DNA from: Prosthecobacter algae
GTDB taxonomy: Bacteria > Verrucomicrobiota > Verrucomicrobiia > Verrucomicrobiales > Verrucomicrobiaceae
DNA: 64,000 nucleotides
NCBI RefSeq assembly: GCF_039542385.1
Contig: NZ_BAABIA010000002.1
Coordinates: 682,001-746,000, forward strand
Direction of reading: 5' to 3'
The position numbers were made by a program, and so were the translations under genes. This document shows positions 57,389 through 64,000 of this stretch, piece by piece. The notes beneath the pieces were generated by a model. That model worked only from the letters and a program-made list of their open reading frames with translations. It ran no database searches and had not been told where the DNA came from. The first letter of the stretch is position 1. The number at the start of each line of letters is the position of its first letter.

Positions 57389-58564
57389 TTACTCCACCAA
57401 TTGGCGTTCGCGCATGGCCCCCAGCGTCCAATCATACTCTTTGACGAGTTGGTCCACGACATCGCCCGTGCGCAGCTCGCCGGGCAGGACTTCCCAGGTA
57501 TAGGTCTCCATTTCGATGTGCTGGCACTTCGTAGGATTTTGGGAAAGCCAGTCCATGGCTCCTTCGATGTGGTCGCGTGTGCTTTCAAAGCCATCCGTCG
57601 GCTGAGCGTGCAGGGGGATGTGGAAGTGGACACGCCATTCGTCTCCCAGTTCCGCCGGATTCGTCTGGGCGAACTGGAGTGCATCTGGCAGGTCCTTGAA
57701 GCGGCGCAATGGGGTGGTGGGGCCGTAGTCGGCGATGACCTGGTGGAAGTACACCTGCTCGTCAAACGCGCGCAGTTTGGCCACCATATCGGGCGTGGGT
57801 TTCAGCTTCAGCGCGGAGCTGAAATGCAGCTTGCTGAGGCGAATGCCGGCGCCGGAGATCCGGGAAAGCGCACGCTTGGGCGTCTCATACTCGATGGCGA
57901 GGTGGCAGGTGTCGTAGTTCAGGCCGATGAACTTGAAGAAGTCCTTGTCCTGCGGGTGGCGGTCGTAATAGAGGCCGAAGAATTTCAGCACTTCGCCACT
58001 GGTCTCAAACAGGCCGAGGGGCTCGGGCTCGAAACCGAGGTGGAGGTCATGCCCAGTGGCGGCGGAGACTGTTTCGATGTGTTCGCGGCAGAGGCGTACG
58101 TTTTCAAAAATCGCACTGATCTCGTCCCCGCCGATGTTAAAGGTCTTGTGCGAACCGGGCAGGGTGCTGACGCTGCCGCTGGCCCCAGGAGGCAGGAGCT
58201 GAGCCAGGATGTCAAACAGGCGCTTGGTGTATTCCAGCCGGTCTTTGGAAGTCCAGTCGGGTAGGAAGACCTGCTCCTTCACCCGGGTGCCGTGGAAGGA
58301 GCCGTAGGGGAAACCATTGATGGTGAAGACGTAGCAGTTGTTGGCCGCCAGCCAGTCCTTGAATTCGGCGATCTTTCCGGGTGCCAGCAGCTCCAGCGAG
58401 GCCTGATGGCCCAGGCGCAAACCGATGCCATAGGGCTTGTCCGGGCTCACGCGCTCCTTCACCCGCAGGGTATAGTCGCGCAGGGTGGCCCAGGTTTGGT
58501 CCCAGGTTTCACCACGGTGGATATTGGTGCAGTAGCCGAGATGGATGCCGTGGTTGAGTAGCAT
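57389..58564 (-). CDS. EboE-like metabolite traffic protein (TIM-barrel, AP-endonuclease family 2-like)
   Basis: The ATG at 58564 gives 391 residues starting MLLNHGIHLGYCTNIHRGET, the usual beginning of EboE. Conserved segments include INGFPYGSFHGTRVKEQVF, GFEPEPLGLFETS, FKFIGLNYDTCHLAIEYETP and HFHIPLHAQP. EboE belongs to a TIM-barrel group related to xylose isomerase/AP endonuclease proteins and, in cyanobacteria and algae, is encoded in the eboABCDEF cluster for export of scytonemin-type precursors. No other ebo gene is in the window. Either the rest of the cluster is elsewhere, or this copy has another role. Confidence 0.75.
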   Translation of the reverse strand: MLLNHGIHLGYCTNIHRGETWDQTWATLRDYTLRVKERVSPDKPYGIGLRLGHQASLELLAPGKIAEFKDWLAANNCYVFTINGFPYGSFHGTRVKEQVFLPDWTSKDRLEYTKRLFDILAQLLPPGASGSVSTLPGSHKTFNIGGDEISAIFENVRLCREHIETVSAATGHDLHLGFEPEPLGLFETSGEVLKFFGLYYDRHPQDKDFFKFIGLNYDTCHLAIEYETPKRALSRISGAGIRLSKLHFSSALKLKPTPDMVAKLRAFDEQVYFHQVIADYGPTTPLRRFKDLPDALQFAQTNPAELGDEWRVHFHIPLHAQPTDGFESTRDHIEGAMDWLSQNPTKCQHIEMETYTWEVLPGELRTGDVVDQLVKEYDWTLGAMRERQLVE

Positions 58565-58655
58565 GGTTTGGGGGAGGACGGCAAGTTTGCTGTGGTTTGC
58601 CGCTGTTTGCAATGCTTTGCCGTTGTTTTGGTGGGCCGTAGTGCCTGCATCACTC

Positions 58656-59879
58656 TCACTCCAGCGTCACCTTCAGCGGCTGGGCGTAACTTTCCCAGGC
58701 TGCCTCGATGGATCGCGCCTTGGCGGGGCCATCCGTGATGAGGAAACGATACTTGGAGACGTAAGGCGTGCCTGGCTCGATGGACCAGTCCCCGTCTTGG
58801 GAAGGGGCAATGCAGAGCTGGGGGTTCTTCGGGTTCAGCCTCAGCGGCTGGGGAAAGCGGAAATTACTGGGGTGAATGAGGATGGCCATGCCAGCGGGCT
58901 GCCCCTCCACCACGCCGCCCATGTGGACCCACTTGGCCTTTGTGGAGTCGCCCGTTTTGCGGTCATCGCCATTGCTGGTGAGCATGGTCACCTGATCCAC
59001 CGGATCCCACTGCGCATGGCCACGCACGCCCAGGCCGCCGTAGTGGTAAGTGGGCAACTTCAGGGGCAAGGCACCCGCGCAAGTCTGGGTAGAAACGAGG
59101 TCCAGTATGAAAGCCGACGAATCCCCGCTCGTCAGGGCATAGGCGGTGACTTCCCAGGTCTCCTCCAACACGGCTTTTTCCTGCCCAGCGGGGCGGTCCA
59201 CAAAACGGTGCTTGCTGATGAACCCAGCCTGCACCGGACCTCCCCAGCTTTTCACCAGGGATTGAAACTGGACCTCGGCAGTGAGGGTGCCATCGGGCCC
59301 CTTGCCCTGATTCCAGAAATCGGGGTGACCACCTTCAAATTCCGTCTTCGTCCAGGCCATCCAGATGCCGCGATGCCAGCGGTGGTCCGCCGGGTGGTTG
59401 CCCGTGACCAGCTTGCCGTTAGGCGTGAAAACAGGGTGCAGGTGCGCGCCATGCTTGAACACCTCCGATACCCCTTTCGGCACGGGTCCGGCCTCCATCT
59501 GGTAATCAAACACGGGCCTTTTTTTGCCCTCCTGGTGATGGGTGAAATGCAGAACGTCGCTCGCCTTCTCCACCGTGAGGCCATAGGGCGCGACAGGCGG
59601 GCTGGACGGGGCTTCCTTAAAGTGAATGTTCTCCCCCACTCCGATCTGCGGCACGATCATCACGGCCCGTCCCTCGGCATCCACCTGTAGCATGGAAACG
59701 ACGGTGCCGTCCCTGCCTGAAAGCGTGTGCTCTCCCTGCCATTCCTTGGGTGCTGTGAATGTGACGATGGCGCGAGTCTGCACGCTTTCACCGCCATGGA
59801 CCGTAAGCTGAATAGGCCCGGCAGCTAGGGCGGTGCAGGCGGTGAGTGCCATGGAAAAAGGCAGGAGCAGGTTCATCAT
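58656..59879 (-). CDS. DUF6807 (PmoA-like) secreted protein
   Basis: This is a 407-residue exported protein with a signal peptide (LLLPFSMALTACTALAAG). It shows the DUF6807 pattern: FDYQMEAGPVPKG, then HPVFTPNGKLVTGNHPADHR and HRGIWMAWTKTEFEGGHPDF, followed by GGLGVRGHAQWDP and HPSNFRFPQPLRLNPKNPQL. Proteins of this family are frequent in Planctomycetes and Verrucomicrobia and are often annotated PmoA family, but they are not membrane monooxygenases. The function is unknown. It lies 91 bases upstream of the EboE-like gene on the same strand. Confidence 0.85.
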   Translation of the reverse strand: MMNLLLPFSMALTACTALAAGPIQLTVHGGESVQTRAIVTFTAPKEWQGEHTLSGRDGTVVSMLQVDAEGRAVMIVPQIGVGENIHFKEAPSSPPVAPYGLTVEKASDVLHFTHHQEGKKRPVFDYQMEAGPVPKGVSEVFKHGAHLHPVFTPNGKLVTGNHPADHRWHRGIWMAWTKTEFEGGHPDFWNQGKGPDGTLTAEVQFQSLVKSWGGPVQAGFISKHRFVDRPAGQEKAVLEETWEVTAYALTSGDSSAFILDLVSTQTCAGALPLKLPTYHYGGLGVRGHAQWDPVDQVTMLTSNGDDRKTGDSTKAKWVHMGGVVEGQPAGMAILIHPSNFRFPQPLRLNPKNPQLCIAPSQDGDWSIEPGTPYVSKYRFLITDGPAKARSIEAAWESYAQPLKVTLE

Positions 59880-59938
59880 GTAGGGCTAAACGCGGCCTCC
59901 AGCGCTTTCGTTCATTGGGTCTGACACAGTAGGCTTAC

Positions 59939-60499
59939 TCACCCCTGGGCCAGGGCCGCCAGCTTTTCCTTCAGAAGCTGGCGGGCCCGGTAGAGTCGTG
60001 TTTCGACGGCTTTTTCAGAGCAGTCCAAAATATCCGCCATCTGCCGATACCCCAGATCCTGATAGGTGAAGAGCACCAGGGCCTCCCGCAGGTCGTTCGG
60101 CAGGCTGGCAATAGCGCGCCGCACCTCACGCGCCGTTTCAGCCTGACTCAGGCTTTCATCTGGGGCCTGAGTAGCAGCCGCCTGGTCCAGCCCTCCTTCC
60201 GGAAGTGAATCCAGCGAGGCCGCCGGATGGCGTTTTTTCCAGCGCCAGTGATTGGCCAGCAGGTGGCGGGCGATGCGGAAGAGGTAGCTGGAAAACGCCG
60301 CCTGTGGGCGGTAGCGATGACGATGCTGGTAGAGGCGCACAAAGGTCTCCTGCGCCAAGTCCCCGGCAGCCGCGTGGTCATGAGTCATGTGCCACAGAAA
60401 GGCGGCCAGGCGGTCCTGCCAGCGGGCCATAATCTCATTCAGCGCCAGGTCGTCTCCCCCTGCCAGTCTCTGCATGGCCGCTGCGTCAGCGTCGGACAT
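59939..60499 (-). CDS. ECF-type RNA polymerase sigma factor
   Basis: This is a 186-residue sigma factor with regions 2 and 4 only. Region 2 shows ALNEIMARWQDRLAAFLWHM and AGDLAQETFVRLYQHRHRYR. Region 4 shows IASLPNDLREALVLFTYQDL and YRQMADILDCSEKAVETRLY. It follows, three bases downstream, a membrane protein expected to be its anti-sigma factor. It would direct polymerase to a small stress or signal regulon. The order anti-sigma then sigma is less usual than sigma first. Confidence 0.92.
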   Translation of the reverse strand: MSDADAAAMQRLAGGDDLALNEIMARWQDRLAAFLWHMTHDHAAAGDLAQETFVRLYQHRHRYRPQAAFSSYLFRIARHLLANHWRWKKRHPAASLDSLPEGGLDQAAATQAPDESLSQAETAREVRRAIASLPNDLREALVLFTYQDLGYRQMADILDCSEKAVETRLYRARQLLKEKLAALAQG

Positions 60500-60502
60500 C
60501 AG

Positions 60503-61117
60503 TCAGGGCTGGCGGCGGGTTGAGGTGATGAATTGCAGGGTTTCGTGATCGGCGGGCAGGTGGGGCAGCATCTGCCGGACGTAGGCCTGAGCGGCCTGGG
60601 GATTCATGGCCGTGGCCACTTTTTTCAAATGCAGCAGTACAGTCTGCTCGCAGCTCTTCACATGCAGCTCATGGGTCTGCGTGGTGGCAGCCCCCGGCCC
60701 ATGGGTTTGCTGGGCCAGACGCAGTCGTTCGCGTGCTTCTTGTAGCTGGGCACACAGCCGGGCACATTCGGCGCGCTGGCCTTCGTGTAGAGCACATTCG
60801 CGGGCAAATTCCTCTTCGCTCAGGGCACGGGCACTGCGCATCCAGGCGAGGCTGGCGCGAGTCTCTGGTGTCACCGCTGATGGCTGACTAGGCACCTCTT
60901 TTTGCACCCACCACACCGTACCCATCAGGACCGCACAGGCGGCGGCTAAAGCCACCGCACGTGGGCATAGAATCCAGTCCACAGCCTGTTTCCACCTAAT
61001 ACTCCGCTGGTTTTGCCGCGCCTGGATCTCCCGCCAGACATGGCTGGCAAAAGCTGGCGACAGGCCCGGCGGGGAGGCCGCGCTGTTCAAGAGGTGATCG
61101 AGCTGTGGATCTGTCAT
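60503..61117 (-). CDS. Membrane anti-sigma factor fused to a metal-sensor-like helical domain
   Basis: This 204-residue protein has a short cytoplasmic part (MTDPQLDHLLNSAASPPGLS), one transmembrane helix (AVALAAACAVLMGTVWWV) near residue 60 and a periplasmic helical hairpin. The periplasmic part carries Cys and His (ECALHEGQRAECARLC, HVKSCEQTVL) and ends TAMNPQAAQAYVRQMLP, similar in style to CnrX/ZraP-type heavy-metal sensors. I infer an anti-sigma that also senses metal or oxidation directly. It precedes the sigma gene by three bases. A stable hairpin lies just before its start (61132-61160). Confidence 0.7.
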   Translation of the reverse strand: MTDPQLDHLLNSAASPPGLSPAFASHVWREIQARQNQRSIRWKQAVDWILCPRAVALAAACAVLMGTVWWVQKEVPSQPSAVTPETRASLAWMRSARALSEEEFARECALHEGQRAECARLCAQLQEARERLRLAQQTHGPGAATTQTHELHVKSCEQTVLLHLKKVATAMNPQAAQAYVRQMLPHLPADHETLQFITSTRRQP

Positions 61118-61131
61118 GGCTGAATAGAAAA

Positions 61132-61160
61132 CGCCCTCACCCCGTGGCGGGGAAAGGGCG
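61132..61160. promoter_or_regulatory. Stable hairpin before the anti-sigma gene
   Basis: CGCCCT and AGGGCG pair around an inner CCCCG/CGGGG stem. It lies 15 bases before the anti-sigma ATG and after the small secreted protein gene. It could be a weak terminator or an mRNA control element. Confidence 0.35.
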
Positions 61161-61223
61161 GATGTGGATTCAAAGGAAGGCCCTCACAGGCCGCACCTTC
61201 ATGCCAGCAGAACTCATGCCGGA

Positions 61224-61445
61224 TCAGCGTGAAGTCGCAGGCAGCACGGCGATGACCTGGCCCAGATGATCCAGGAGGATGGTCGTCTGGTTCGGGTTAT
61301 GCGCCTGGCCCATGTTCACCCGCGTGGGGGCTGGGGCCGGAGGTGGGGATTTCACCGCCACTGGGCGGCTCTCTCCGGCGAGGGCTGTTCCCGAAAGCAT
61401 GGACAGGGCAGTGACCGCGAGGGTCGTCAAAAGGTAGGATTTCAC
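61224..61445 (-). CDS. Small secreted protein
   Basis: A GTG at 61445 opens a 73-residue frame with a signal peptide (LLTTLAVTALSMLSGTALA), a proline-rich stretch (VKSPPPAPAPTR) and a short end (NPNQTTILLDHLGQVIAVLP). The open frame extends much further upstream (to 61820) but that part is antisense to the divergent large gene. No family was recognised. Its position upstream of the sigma/anti-sigma pair suggests a possible target or signal of that system. Confidence 0.45.
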   Translation of the reverse strand: MKSYLLTTLAVTALSMLSGTALAGESRPVAVKSPPPAPAPTRVNMGQAHNPNQTTILLDHLGQVIAVLPATSR

Positions 61446-61625
61446 AATGGTTTTTAAGTTGGTAGGGTTGGTGACAGACAGCCGGGAGATGCCCGTCACC
61501 AGGGCCAACACCGCCGCGCCGCGAAACCCTTGAGAAAACTGTCTTTTCTTTTCGCTGCCTTCGTCCCCCCTTGTTCCTCCTTGCTGAAAGAGACGGTCTC
61601 TGAGATACGCTAAATCCTTCCTGTG

Positions 61626-64000
61626 ATGTTCTTCCGTATTTTTCTGCTCCTTACCTGCCTCATCAATTTGGGCCATGCCGCGCCTTTGTTTGACCGCAGC
61701 AACCTCGCCGCTTGGTGCATCGTCCCCTTTGATGCCGGGAAACGAGGGCCTGAAGCACGTGCCGCCATGCTGGAAAAGATGGGCGTCAAAAAATTCGTCT
61801 ATGATTATCGTGCCGAGCACATCCCGCAGTGGGATGAGGAACTAACCGCCCTCAAAATGCATAACGTCGAGCTCTTCGGCTGGTGGTTCCCCACCTCGTA
61901 CAATGAGGAAGCGAAAAAGACCCTGGAGCTTTTCAAACGCCACGGCGTGAAACCCCAGCTCTGGGTCAATGGCAACGGCGGCCCCATCGAAGTGAAGGAC
62001 GCCGCCGATCAGCAGGCCCGCATCGCCAGAGAGGTGGCACGACTGAAACCCATCTGCGAAGCCGCAGCACCCCTGGGCTGCCAGGTCGCACTCTACAATC
62101 ACGGCAACTGGTACGGCGAGCCTGAAAACGCCATCGCCATCGTCGAGGCGCTCAAGGCCCAGGGTCTCAGCAACGCGGGGATGGTTTACAACCTACATCA
62201 CGGTCACGGCCACCTGGACCGACTGGAAAAAGTGCTGCCCCAGATGCTGCCGCACCTGCTCTGCCTGAACCTCAATGGCATGGATGTGGCGGGCGATGCG
62301 AAGGGCCGCAAGATCCTGCCCCTGGGCATTGGCACCGAAGACGTGCGCGTTCTGAAGATCATCGCCGCCAGTGGTTACAAGGGTGTCATTGGCATCCTCA
62401 ATCACACCAACGAAGATGCTGAAGGCCGCCTGCTGGATAACCTGGATGGCCTCGCCTGGCTGCTGCCTCAGATCGAAGGCAAAGCAGCGGGTGAAAAGCC
62501 CAAGTATCGCACCTGGAAAATGACTGCCGCGAAGGCCCCGGAGATCCAGACCAAGTTCGTGATGATGGGCCAGAGTGTACCTTCGCTAAGCCCTGAATTT
62601 GGCCAAGCATTGAAAGGCAGCCTGCGCATCGAAGGCCAGGAAGCCTACCGCACCCTACCCCTCAGCATTGAGTGCCGGGCCAAGTTGAACAGCGCCAAGA
62701 GCTTCAACATCCTCGTTGCCTCTGACCCCAAGAGCTCCGCCACCCACTGGGAAATCTACAGCTACAAGGACAGCGGCGTTTTCAGCCTGTATCTGCCAGG
62801 ACGCGGCGGCGAATATCAAACGAAGGTCAACATCTGCGATGGCCAATGGCATGACCTCATTGCCAGCATAGGGACGGATAAAGTGATGCTGTATGTGGAC
62901 GGCAAACTGGTGCTGGAGAAAGACGTGCCACCGCTCCAGGGCAGTTCTAAGCCGGGAGACTTGTCCTTTGGCGATCTCGTTGAAGGTGGTGTCGGTTGTG
63001 CTGGTGTGCTGGACGATGCCCGACTTTCCCGTGGCCCCATGAAACCGCGTAAGGGTGACCACCCGCGCCAGCGCATGGACAACACCCTCGGTCTCTGGAG
63101 CTTCGATGATCTAGATAGCCTCCTAGCAGGCATCGCCATGGCCCCGGCTCCTGCCGAATTCAAACCTGACCGCAAACCCCTGCGCGAAGACGACTACGCC
63201 CATTGGCAGGCCGAAGTAAACCGCGAGCGTGTTTTCGATTATTACGCCAAGCAGGCCGTGCAGTTCATGGGCAAACCGCTGCCAGATCTCCTGCCCGGCT
63301 TCCCTGGCCTGGATGGCGGCCAGCAGGGCCACTGGGGGAATCAAAACGATGCCGTCACCTGGAAGGATGGCCGCTTTGCCACCTCAGATCTGGGCTCCGT
63401 CTTCAGCACCGTTTTCAAGGGCGCGGGTGTCACCGTGAACAAAGGCGTCTGCGTGCGGCTGGGAGACAAATCGGCGGTCTTTGATCCAGAAACGCTCTCA
63501 TTCCCCGTGGTCTGGAGCGGGGGTTTCATCAAGCTCAGTGATGCCCGCCATGGCTTCATGGGCGGCGGTGTGATGGATGGGAAAGCAATCACCAAAAATG
63601 CCGAGCGCTCCAAACCCGCCAACCAAAAGTATCGCGGATTTTATCGCCATGGCCCGCAGGTGGTTTTTGTGGCGGAACAAACAGGCGACAAGAAGAAGTC
63701 CTATTTCACCCTGGGCCAGGAAGGCGTGGGCCAACCTAACGACAAGCTGGTTCAGAATTGTCTGAAGGGCGGTCCAGCCCAGTGGCCGCAATGGATCGAA
63801 ACCAAGGGCGTCATCGGTCAAGGTGAACCCTTCACCACGGACACTCTCACAATCCCTTTTGATAATCCCTATGGCACCCTCTTCTTCATCAGTGGCCATG
63901 ACTTTTTCAAAGACGGCACAGCAGCGATCAGTACGATGACGGGTGAGGTCTGGCTGGTGCGCGGCATTGATGAGAAGCTGGAAAAGCTGCGCTGGAAACG
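61626..64000 (+). CDS. TIM-barrel, LamG and DUF6797 fusion protein (3' end outside window)
   Basis: The ATG at 61626 begins a signal peptide (FFRIFLLLTCLINLGHA), and the frame stays open to the window end (791 codons). Residues about 30-290 resemble a sugar-isomerase/AP-endonuclease-2 TIM barrel (GWWFPTSYNEEAKKTLELFK, QVALYNHGNWYGEPENAIAI). Residues about 330-500 look like a LamG sandwich (FSLYLPGRGGEYQTKVNICD, VMLYVDGKLVLEKD). From about 540 a DUF6797-type region follows (WGNQNDAVTWKDGRFATSDL, SFPVVWSGGFIKLSDARHGF). Family members are large secreted PVC proteins and often end with a cytochrome c domain, which may lie beyond the window. Confidence 0.85.
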   Translation, partial: MFFRIFLLLTCLINLGHAAPLFDRSNLAAWCIVPFDAGKRGPEARAAMLEKMGVKKFVYDYRAEHIPQWDEELTALKMHNVELFGWWFPTSYNEEAKKTLELFKRHGVKPQLWVNGNGGPIEVKDAADQQARIAREVARLKPICEAAAPLGCQVALYNHGNWYGEPENAIAIVEALKAQGLSNAGMVYNLHHGHGHLDRLEKVLPQMLPHLLCLNLNGMDVAGDAKGRKILPLGIGTEDVRVLKIIAASGYKGVIGILNHTNEDAEGRLLDNLDGLAWLLPQIEGKAAGEKPKYRTWKMTAAKAPEIQTKFVMMGQSVPSLSPEFGQALKGSLRIEGQEAYRTLPLSIECRAKLNSAKSFNILVASDPKSSATHWEIYSYKDSGVFSLYLPGRGGEYQTKVNICDGQWHDLIASIGTDKVMLYVDGKLVLEKDVPPLQGSSKPGDLSFGDLVEGGVGCAGVLDDARLSRGPMKPRKGDHPRQRMDNTLGLWSFDDLDSLLAGIAMAPAPAEFKPDRKPLREDDYAHWQAEVNRERVFDYYAKQAVQFMGKPLPDLLPGFPGLDGGQQGHWGNQNDAVTWKDGRFATSDLGSVFSTVFKGAGVTVNKGVCVRLGDKSAVFDPETLSFPVVWSGGFIKLSDARHGFMGGGVMDGKAITKNAERSKPANQKYRGFYRHGPQVVFVAEQTGDKKKSYFTLGQEGVGQPNDKLVQNCLKGGPAQWPQWIETKGVIGQGEPFTTDTLTIPFDNPYGTLFFISGHDFFKDGTAAISTMTGEVWLVRGIDEKLEKLRWK

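Noticed and set aside
58545..59690. 381-codon open frame on the plus strand
   Set aside because: It is antisense to the DUF6807 gene.

Overview
The window reads as chromosomal DNA of a GC-rich member of the Verrucomicrobiota, probably family Verrucomicrobiaceae (Prosthecobacter or Verrucomicrobium-like). Evidence for this is the combination of a DUF1501 Tat-exported protein, a 1618-residue PVC-type CxxCH haem protein, DUF6797 and DUF6807 (PmoA-like) proteins, a PEP-CTERM protein, large secreted Ig-like and Calx-beta/DUF7453 proteins, a long-tailed SecG, and a class I ribonucleotide reductase of the Chlamydia (Ic) type. No rRNA, tRNA, CRISPR array, prophage or complete insertion sequence was seen.

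Layout. 1-5.9 kb: a 5'-truncated P-type cation ATPase, a 2-hydroxyacid dehydrogenase, an SDR, a DUF1501 protein and an FMN reductase, all on the plus strand. 5.9-14.5 kb is an accessory region: a ParD/ParE pair whose toxin carries an in-frame stop, a PEP-CTERM protein, a dense array of palindromic repeats arranged as a mirror-image composite of about 2 kb, an AT-rich small membrane protein, short secreted peptides, an intact addiction module facing a 3'-truncated one, and a four-helix-bundle/zinc-ribbon pseudogene. Four REPIN-like elements, each made of two inverted GTAG-headed hairpins, lie at 2.8, 6.6, 9.0 and 10.1 kb.

14.5-35.8 kb is mainly housekeeping: nrdBA (minus strand, with an NrdR-box-like site upstream), secG and an M23 peptidase (plus), a minus-strand cluster of nuclease, 4-mercaptohistidine methyltransferase-like enzyme, ATP-grasp-like protein and secreted protein, then glmS, an iron-type alcohol dehydrogenase, a CxxCH protein, a SUKH-like protein, rapA, metG and an AEC transporter.

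35.9-52 kb holds very large secreted proteins (beta-helix/Calx-beta/DUF7453, PVC CxxCH protein, seven-Ig protein) around an esterase and gatCA. 52-64 kb holds a DUF2805 protein, a radical SAM DNA modification/repair candidate, two secreted proteins sharing a repeated module, a LuxR regulator, an EboE homologue, a DUF6807 protein, an ECF sigma factor with a membrane anti-sigma/sensor partner, and a 3'-truncated TIM-barrel/LamG/DUF6797 fusion.

The most unusual items are the mirror-image palindrome composite at 8.6-10.6 kb, the REPIN family with paired compensatory changes, the Leu-for-Tyr NrdB, and the stand-alone ovothiol-type methyltransferase paired with an unassigned ATP-grasp-like protein.
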